Shown here one piece after another: positions 15,208 through 19,684 of a DNA stretch of 19,684 nt; position 1 is the first letter of the stretch; the number at the start of each line of letters is the position of its first letter. The position numbers were made by a program, and so were the translations under genes. The stretch is taken from assembly GCA_916720335.1 (NCBI GenBank), contig CAKAQU010000017.1, positions 1-19,684 on the forward strand, in the 5' to 3' direction. The notes beneath the pieces were generated by a model. That model had not been told where the DNA came from. It worked only from the letters and a program-made list of their open reading frames with translations, and did no database searches. Source of the stretch: an uncultured Moraxella sp. Its GTDB lineage: Bacteria; Pseudomonadota; Gammaproteobacteria; Pseudomonadales; Moraxellaceae.

Positions 15208-17415
15208 TTAAACGGTAGTATTATTTAACGACGTGCCATTTGATGGGTAGTTTGTTAAATCCAGCCTTTTTAATCTCAAAGCATTTAACATTACCGAAAT
15301 AGAACTCATAGCCATCGCTGACGCTGCTATCATTGGATTTAATAACCCAATTGCTGCAAAACTAATCCCTAGAATATTATAAATAAAAGCAAAAAAAAGG
15401 TTTTGTTTAATATTACGCAAGGTTAATTTGGATATTTTTTGTGCATAATAAGCATGCACCAAAGCATCGCCCATCAGCTGAACACTGGCGGTTTGTTTAG
15501 CAACATCAGACGCTTGACCTACGGCAAAACTTGCGTCAGCCTGAGCCATAGCAGGCGCGTCATTAATGCCATCACCAATCATAGCAATTTTTTTACCCTT
15601 ATCCTGCATCTGTTTAATTTTACTAGCTTTATCATTAGGTAGCATCTGTGCAAAAGCCTGTGATAATGACAATTCTTGAGAAACCCAATCAACTACAGTT
15701 TTTTTATCGCCACTCATCATTACCACATCAATATTTTCTTTTTTAAGTTGATTAACCACAATATGAGTATCTAATTTAATGGTATCTAGTAATGCAAAAA
15801 TCGCAATCGCTTGTTGATTGATTAAAAGCCCCACAATACTGGCTTTTTGATAAATATCATCTTTTGGCAAACTATTTTGGTTCAAACCCACAAAATCCAG
15901 TGTGCCAATCTTTACAGTGCCAATATTTTTGATTTCGCCAACCAACCCTTGACCTATCTGTGATGAGACGTTTTCAACTGGATATAACGGTAAATTTTTA
16001 TCATGAGCAGCTTGAACAATACTTTGTGCTAATGGATGATTAGCGTGTGTTTCCAAACTGGCACTAATACTTAAAATCTTATCAAAATCCCATGTTTCAT
16101 CTAAAATTTTATACGCTTGCAAACTAGGCTTACCTGTTGTTAATGTGCCTGTTTTATCAAAAACCATCGTATCAATACTGCCAGCGGTTTCAAGACTGAT
16201 TGCATCTTTAAAAACAACCCCATGTTTAACCCCAAGCCCCATTCCGACCATAATCGCCGCAGGCGTGGCAATTCCTAACGCACAAGGACACGCAATCACT
16301 AGTACTGCCACTGCTCTCATTAAGGCATTTTCCATATCAATGCCAAAATATAAATTTACTAATAAAGTTAGCAAAGAAACACTCACCACAACTGGCACAA
16401 AAACACTCGCCACTTTATCAGCAACTCGGGCAATTTTAGCTTTGGTGTTTTGAGCATCTGATAAAGCTTTGGCAACATCACCCAAAACGCTGTTTTGACC
16501 TGTGGCTACTGCCTGATACTCAAGACTACCTTCACTAATCAGACTACCTGCCAGCAGTTTATCACCTGCTTTTTTAACTAAAACCATACTTTCACCCGTC
16601 AAATGGGCTTCATCAGCGTATCCCAAACCGTTTACCACTATGCCATCAACGGCAATTCTATCGCCTGTGCGCGCCAATAAAATATCATCAGGCTTTACCA
16701 AGGTAACAGCGATTTTCTGCCAGTGGTCATCTTTTTTTATGAGGACATCATCAGGCACTAAAGCTAAAAGGGTTGATAAACTGTTTAGGCTATTTTTTTT
16801 AGTACGGTTTTCCAAATACTTACCAAGACTCACAAACGCCATCACCATCACAGATGCTTCAAAATAGACGTTTGCAGTTTGATAATGGACATGTTCGCCA
16901 TGTTGCAACCAAACATAAGTTGAATATGCCCAAATCACAGTTGTTGCCAGTGCCACCAATACATCCATATTGGCAAGACCGCCTTTAATACTTGCCCATG
17001 CCCCTTTGTAAAAATGCCCACCAAACCCAAATTGCACCAGTGTTGCCAACACAAATTGCAACCAAATCGGTGGCATAAATGCATGACTGCCAAACAGCAT
17101 ACCAAACATGCCTACCCAAAATGGCAACGACAATGCCCAAAGACCTAACAGTGAATAAGGGATGGTGCTGACTTGGGCAGCCGATACCGAATCTTGCATC
17201 AAAACCGCATCAAAACCTGCTTTTTTAATCCAACCAATGATTTCATCAATTGTTGTTCTGCTATCATCAAATGTAATATTTGCAGACTCACCTGCAAAAT
17301 TAACACTTGCCATTTTAATGGACGATTTTTTATTAAGCACTTTTTCAATGCGACTAGCACAGGCTTGACACGTCATACCACTAATGGCGACATTAATTGT
17401 TTGCTTGTTATCCAT
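15208..17415 (-). CDS. copA: Copper-exporting P-type ATPase (P1B-1)
   Basis: 735 residues counted from the ATG at 17415, which follows GGGG by about 8 nt; an upstream start at 17451 would overlap a hairpin and add unrelated residues. It pumps Cu+ out of the cytoplasm. Order of parts: one N-terminal HMA domain (GMTCQAC, Cys16/Cys19), eight expected membrane segments, actuator TGES (273-276), transmembrane metal site CPC (376-378), phosphorylation site DKTGT (Asp420), THANHPLAQS of the nucleotide domain, and GDGINDAP (614-621). Membrane segment 7 has N-x6-YN (672, 679-680) and segment 8 has MAMSS, both Cu+-type. The family's proline four residues after YN is Ser685 here. The two metallochaperone genes precede it in the same direction. 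Length is shorter than E. coli CopA, which has two HMA domains. Confidence 0.94.
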   Translation of the reverse strand: MDNKQTINVAISGMTCQACASRIEKVLNKKSSIKMASVNFAGESANITFDDSRTTIDEIIGWIKKAGFDAVLMQDSVSAAQVSTIPYSLLGLWALSLPFWVGMFGMLFGSHAFMPPIWLQFVLATLVQFGFGGHFYKGAWASIKGGLANMDVLVALATTVIWAYSTYVWLQHGEHVHYQTANVYFEASVMVMAFVSLGKYLENRTKKNSLNSLSTLLALVPDDVLIKKDDHWQKIAVTLVKPDDILLARTGDRIAVDGIVVNGLGYADEAHLTGESMVLVKKAGDKLLAGSLISEGSLEYQAVATGQNSVLGDVAKALSDAQNTKAKIARVADKVASVFVPVVVSVSLLTLLVNLYFGIDMENALMRAVAVLVIACPCALGIATPAAIMVGMGLGVKHGVVFKDAISLETAGSIDTMVFDKTGTLTTGKPSLQAYKILDETWDFDKILSISASLETHANHPLAQSIVQAAHDKNLPLYPVENVSSQIGQGLVGEIKNIGTVKIGTLDFVGLNQNSLPKDDIYQKASIVGLLINQQAIAIFALLDTIKLDTHIVVNQLKKENIDVVMMSGDKKTVVDWVSQELSLSQAFAQMLPNDKASKIKQMQDKGKKIAMIGDGINDAPAMAQADASFAVGQASDVAKQTASVQLMGDALVHAYYAQKISKLTLRNIKQNLFFAFIYNILGISFAAIGLLNPMIAASAMAMSSISVMLNALRLKRLDLTNYPSNGTSLNNTTV

Positions 17416-17440
17416 AATTAGCCCCAAATTAAAAACCAAT

Positions 17441-17462
17441 AAAAAAACCAAGTAAAACTTGG
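17441..17462 (-). terminator. Terminator-like hairpin between copZ-type gene and copA
   Basis: CCAAGT (17448-17453) pairs with ACTTGG (17457-17462) around three A residues on the plus strand, and on the minus strand the stem is followed at once by seven T residues (17441-17447). It lies 28 nt after the chaperone stop and 25 nt before the copA ATG. A short loop and six pairs suggest partial termination, which would lower copA expression relative to the chaperones, unless copA has its own promoter. Confidence 0.65.
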
Positions 17463-17490
17463 CTTTTATAGAAAATAAAGAAACTTGTTT

Positions 17491-17700
17491 TTAAGATTCC
17501 ACATCAAAACCAATATCTTCTATAGTTTGGACAATTTGTAGTTTATCAAGGGCGTTTTCATCATAATCAATAATTGCCTGTTTTGTATCCAAATTTACAA
17601 ATGCATTTTTTACACCACAAAGCTCATCCATGGCTTGTTGTACTGCTTTAACACACCCCTGACAAGTCATGCCTTGTATTTGCAAAGTAATCTGTTTCAT
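17491..17700 (-). CDS. copZ: CopZ-type HMA metallochaperone
   Basis: 69-residue single HMA domain, the usual length for CopZ. It starts MKQITLQIQGMTCQGCVKAVQQAM with the metal-binding CxxC in GMTCQGC and continues with the beta-alpha-beta pattern GVKNAFVNLDTKQAIIDYDE....IVQTIEDIGFDVES. It should carry Cu+ in the cytoplasm to CopA, encoded next. Its ATG overlaps the stop codon of the preceding HMA gene (ATGA), so the two are translationally coupled; GGA lies about 10 nt upstream inside that gene. Confidence 0.93.
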   Translation of the reverse strand: MKQITLQIQGMTCQGCVKAVQQAMDELCGVKNAFVNLDTKQAIIDYDENALDKLQIVQTIEDIGFDVES

Positions 17701-17966
17701 AATAAAGTTCCAAAACGTTTAGCCTTTTTGGCTTTTTGTATTTGATTGACAAAGCACCAATGAGAGTTTTGCTCAATCGCATTCATGATGGTTTGAGCAT
17801 CCATGACACTTTTATCAAAAACAACCGCTACCTGCTTATTTCTAAAATCAACTTCCACGTTTTCTACGCCTGTTAAAGATAAAAGGCTATCTTTGATGGC
17901 AGAAACACAACCACCACAATGAATGGTATCAATAGTTAAAGATAAAGTTGGTAGCGCTTGACTCAT
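17697..17966 (-). CDS. Second small HMA-domain metal-binding protein
   Basis: 89 residues, first gene of the putative copper unit. The HMA fold is seen in LSLTIDTIHCGGCVSAIKDSLLSLTGVENVEVDFRNKQVAVVFD, with metal cysteines 17 and 20; the usual GMTC is replaced by TIHC. After the HMA domain a tail of about 25 residues carries a Trp-Cys pair and basic residues (WCFVNQIQKAKKAKRF) not found in standard CopZ. It is likely a Cu or other soft-metal chaperone; the atypical motif and extra Cys leave the metal open. The gene overlaps the copZ-type gene by 4 nt and is preceded by the putative metal-responsive promoter; GAGA in AAAGAGAATCTTT may serve as its ribosome binding site. Confidence 0.85.
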   Translation of the reverse strand: MSQALPTLSLTIDTIHCGGCVSAIKDSLLSLTGVENVEVDFRNKQVAVVFDKSVMDAQTIMNAIEQNSHWCFVNQIQKAKKAKRFGTLL

Positions 17967-18004
17967 AAAGATTCTCTTTTATTTTAGATGGATTAAACTT
18001 GGAG

Positions 18005-18036
18005 TGTATAAACTGCCAATCAATTTGGGCAGTCTT
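18005..18036 (-). promoter_or_regulatory. Putative MerR-family (CueR/ZntR-type) promoter-operator of the copper genes
   Basis: On the minus strand AAGACT (18031-18036) and TATACA (18005-18010) are separated by 20 bp, too long for a normal sigma70 promoter but the spacing of ZntR-type promoters. The spacer holds half-sites ACTGCC and GGCAGT, together a 22-bp dyad (18012-18033) placed as in known MerR-family operators that untwist an overlong spacer when metal binds. The start point would be about 30 nt before the first HMA gene. The alternative is that the hairpin is the argC terminator, but on the minus strand only TTTATA follows it. Confidence 0.5.
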
Positions 18037-18108
18037 TTTACTGTAACCCACTTTACCCATAAAAGCAAGTACAACTAAAGGATAATCTAAAAGCTCAATT
18101 GCATCCTA

Positions 18109-19176
18109 TTATGGCATCACAGCAATATTTTGCAAGCCAAGCGTTTCAGATAATCCAAATAATAAATTCATATTTTGAATTGCCTGACCTGCTGCCCCTT
18201 TAACTAAATTATCCTGTACCACAAGCACTGTCAACGTTTCTTGGGCATTATTCTGACAAATGGCGATTTTTAGGCGGTTTGATGCTCGTACTGAACGCGT
18301 ATCTGGCAACCAGCCATTTGGTAGTACATCAATAAAGGGTTCATCTTGATAAACGCTGGCAAATACACTTTGCCAATCTATCGCCGCACCTTCTTTGCTC
18401 AAGGTCAAATGAATGGTGCTAAACATGCCACGAATCATAGGCACAAGGTGTGGTACAAAACGGATATGTTGGGGAAATTTTGCTGACAAAATATCAAAAA
18501 TGCCCTGCTCAATTTCTGGTTGATGGCGATGACCTGCCACCCCATACGCCGAAAAATTATCTGAAAGCTCGCTAAACAAAAGTCCCGTTTTTGCATTACG
18601 TCCCGCGCCTGATACACCTGACTTTGCATCAATAACGATATGTTTACCAATTAATTGGGTATTTTGTTGATTTTGCATTTTGATGACAGGATTCAGCCCC
18701 AAAATTGCCGTAGTTGGATAACAACCAGGATTGCCAATCACATTTGCTGATTTTATTTTGTCACGATTGATTTCAGGTAAGCCGTACACTGCTTGACCAA
18801 GCACCTCAGGACAAGTATGCAAAAGCCCATACCATTTGCTAAAATCATCCAAATTTTGCAAACGAAAATCAGCTGCTAAATCAATGATTTTAGTATTATT
18901 ATCCAGTAGTTTTTTGGCAGAATTCATTGCAACACCATGGGGCGTAGCAAAAAATACCACATCGCAGCTGGCAAGTTTGTCATCATTTGGCTCACTAAAG
19001 ACAAGTTCGCTTGTAGGATAAAAATTTGCAAAAATATCACTGACCTTTTTACCGCCTTCTGACCGTGAAGTTAGTACGTCAATTTTGACGTTTGGATGAT
19101 GCGATAATAGCCGAATCAATTCCGCTCCTGTATACCCTGTACCTCCAACGATACCAACTTTGATTTTATGAGCCAT
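18109..19176 (-). CDS. argC: N-acetyl-gamma-glutamyl-phosphate reductase
   Basis: ArgC reduces N-acetylglutamyl-phosphate with NADPH in arginine synthesis. The 355-residue protein has the N-terminal cofactor motif VGIVGGTGYTGAELIRLL, FFATPHGVAM, IDLAADFRL, YGLPEINR, and the catalytic GNPGCYPT with Cys152, followed by GVSGAGRNAK and AGHRHQPEIEQ. Length and all catalytic motifs are normal for the longer-type ArgC. AAGGA lies about 7 nt upstream of the ATG. It sits 29 bp after metZ in the same direction, so the two may be co-transcribed. Downstream, a possible hairpin belongs rather to the copper promoter. Confidence 0.96.
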   Translation of the reverse strand: MAHKIKVGIVGGTGYTGAELIRLLSHHPNVKIDVLTSRSEGGKKVSDIFANFYPTSELVFSEPNDDKLASCDVVFFATPHGVAMNSAKKLLDNNTKIIDLAADFRLQNLDDFSKWYGLLHTCPEVLGQAVYGLPEINRDKIKSANVIGNPGCYPTTAILGLNPVIKMQNQQNTQLIGKHIVIDAKSGVSGAGRNAKTGLLFSELSDNFSAYGVAGHRHQPEIEQGIFDILSAKFPQHIRFVPHLVPMIRGMFSTIHLTLSKEGAAIDWQSVFASVYQDEPFIDVLPNGWLPDTRSVRASNRLKIAICQNNAQETLTVLVVQDNLVKGAAGQAIQNMNLLFGLSETLGLQNIAVMP

Positions 19177-19205
19177 ATTCTTTCCTTACAAATCTTTATT
19201 AGTAT

Positions 19206-19684
19206 TTACAAGCTATCCAAACCGCGCTGCAAATCACAAATGATGTCCTTGGCATCCTCAAGCCCAACAGACAAACGAATCAGTCCGTCATTGACACCTG
19301 CTTTTTGTCGTTGTTCAGAAGTCATGCGAAAATGGGTAGTGCTTGCTGGATGAGTGATGGTGGATTTAGCATCACCTAAATTGTTAGTAATGCTAATCAT
19401 TTTAGTACTATCAATCACATGCCAAGCCGCAGTTTTATCCAGTACTTCAAACCCAATAATCGCCCCAAAAGCCGTTTTACCATCAAATTCAACATGCTGG
19501 CTTTTAACCAATTCATGTGATGGATGGTCAATCAACCCTGAAAAATGCACTTTTTTAACGTTGGGATGATTGCTTAAAAATTCAGCGACTTTTTCGGCGT
19601 TTTGACAATGAGTTTTCATGCGAAGTTTTAGAGTTTCCAACCCCTTTAATAGCACCCAAGCATTAAAAGGTGATAAGCTAATTC
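19206..19684 (-). CDS. metZ: O-succinylhomoserine sulfhydrylase (MetZ), C-terminal part
   Basis: The frame is open to the window edge, so only the C-terminal 158 residues of a protein usually about 400 long are seen; the GTG at 19655 is an internal Val codon. The sequence LSPFNAWVLLKGLETLKLRM, the VDFSG-like KKVHFSGLIDHPSHEL, GAIIGFEVL, and SITNNLGDAKSTITHPASTTH....MTSEQRQKAGV..GLIRLSVGLED are those of the Cys/Met metabolism PLP-dependent enzymes, closest in pattern to Pseudomonas-type MetZ, which makes homocysteine directly from succinylhomoserine and sulfide. The PLP lysine lies outside the window. A cystathionine synthase or lyase relative is less likely. Confidence 0.85.
   Translation of the reverse strand, partial: ISLSPFNAWVLLKGLETLKLRMKTHCQNAEKVAEFLSNHPNVKKVHFSGLIDHPSHELVKSQHVEFDGKTAFGAIIGFEVLDKTAAWHVIDSTKMISITNNLGDAKSTITHPASTTHFRMTSEQRQKAGVNDGLIRLSVGLEDAKDIICDLQRGLDSL

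Noticed and set aside
1..19684. Mobile elements, CRISPR arrays, toxin-antitoxin pairs or defence genes
   Set aside because: No transposase, integrase, spaced direct repeats or recognisable defence domains were seen; gene content is core metabolism, repair and transport.

Overview
The window looks like chromosomal core genome of a low-GC gammaproteobacterium, most likely of the family Moraxellaceae (Moraxella/Psychrobacter/Acinetobacter relatives). The pointers are a fused prephenate dehydrogenase-EPSP synthase directly downstream of pheA, a MetZ-type sulfhydrylase, the hupB-ppiD order, and AT-rich codon usage with AT-rich intergenic DNA. The genus cannot be fixed from the sequence alone. No insertion sequence, prophage, CRISPR array or rRNA is visible. 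This is mainly a housekeeping region, and the interest lies in local details.

Left part (1-6696). The 3' end of radA is on the plus strand. It is followed by a tRNA-Leu(CAA) gene with its own perfect-consensus sigma70-type promoter and an intrinsic terminator. Facing them on the minus strand are corC (metal-ion tolerance CBS protein), a YcgN-type cysteine cluster protein, a HIT-domain protein and mfd (transcription-repair coupling factor). An 81-bp inverted-repeat unit of unknown role lies between the HIT and YcgN-type genes.

Middle (6697-10036). hupB (HU protein) and ppiD (periplasmic-facing membrane chaperone) lie in the order known from lon-hupB-ppiD loci, each with its own terminator and a recognisable promoter. 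Divergent from hupB is a single plus-strand gene. It encodes an unrecognised protein with a UbiJ/SCP2-like fold signature, a coiled coil and a C-terminal membrane anchor.

Right part (10037-19684), all minus strand. Reading in the direction of transcription, the genes are metZ (partial) and argC, then two small HMA metallochaperone genes and copA (Cu+ ATPase), then pheA, tyrA-aroA fusion, rarD, folB and a degenerate folK-like gene. The copper genes appear to start from a MerR-family-type promoter: a 22-bp dyad filling a 20-bp spacer. A terminator-like hairpin separates the chaperones from copA. From copA to the folK-like gene the genes are tightly packed with no clear terminator, which joins copper export, aromatic amino acid synthesis and folate synthesis in one possible transcript.

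The observations most worth checking are the tail-anchored UbiJ/SCP2-like protein, the putative metal-responsive operator, the copZ-copA hairpin, an independent ribosome binding site and tetranucleotide repeat at the TyrA/AroA junction, the folK-like protein lacking catalytic residues, and a serine in place of the conserved proline in the CopA metal-site motif. I found no clearly new multi-gene system.
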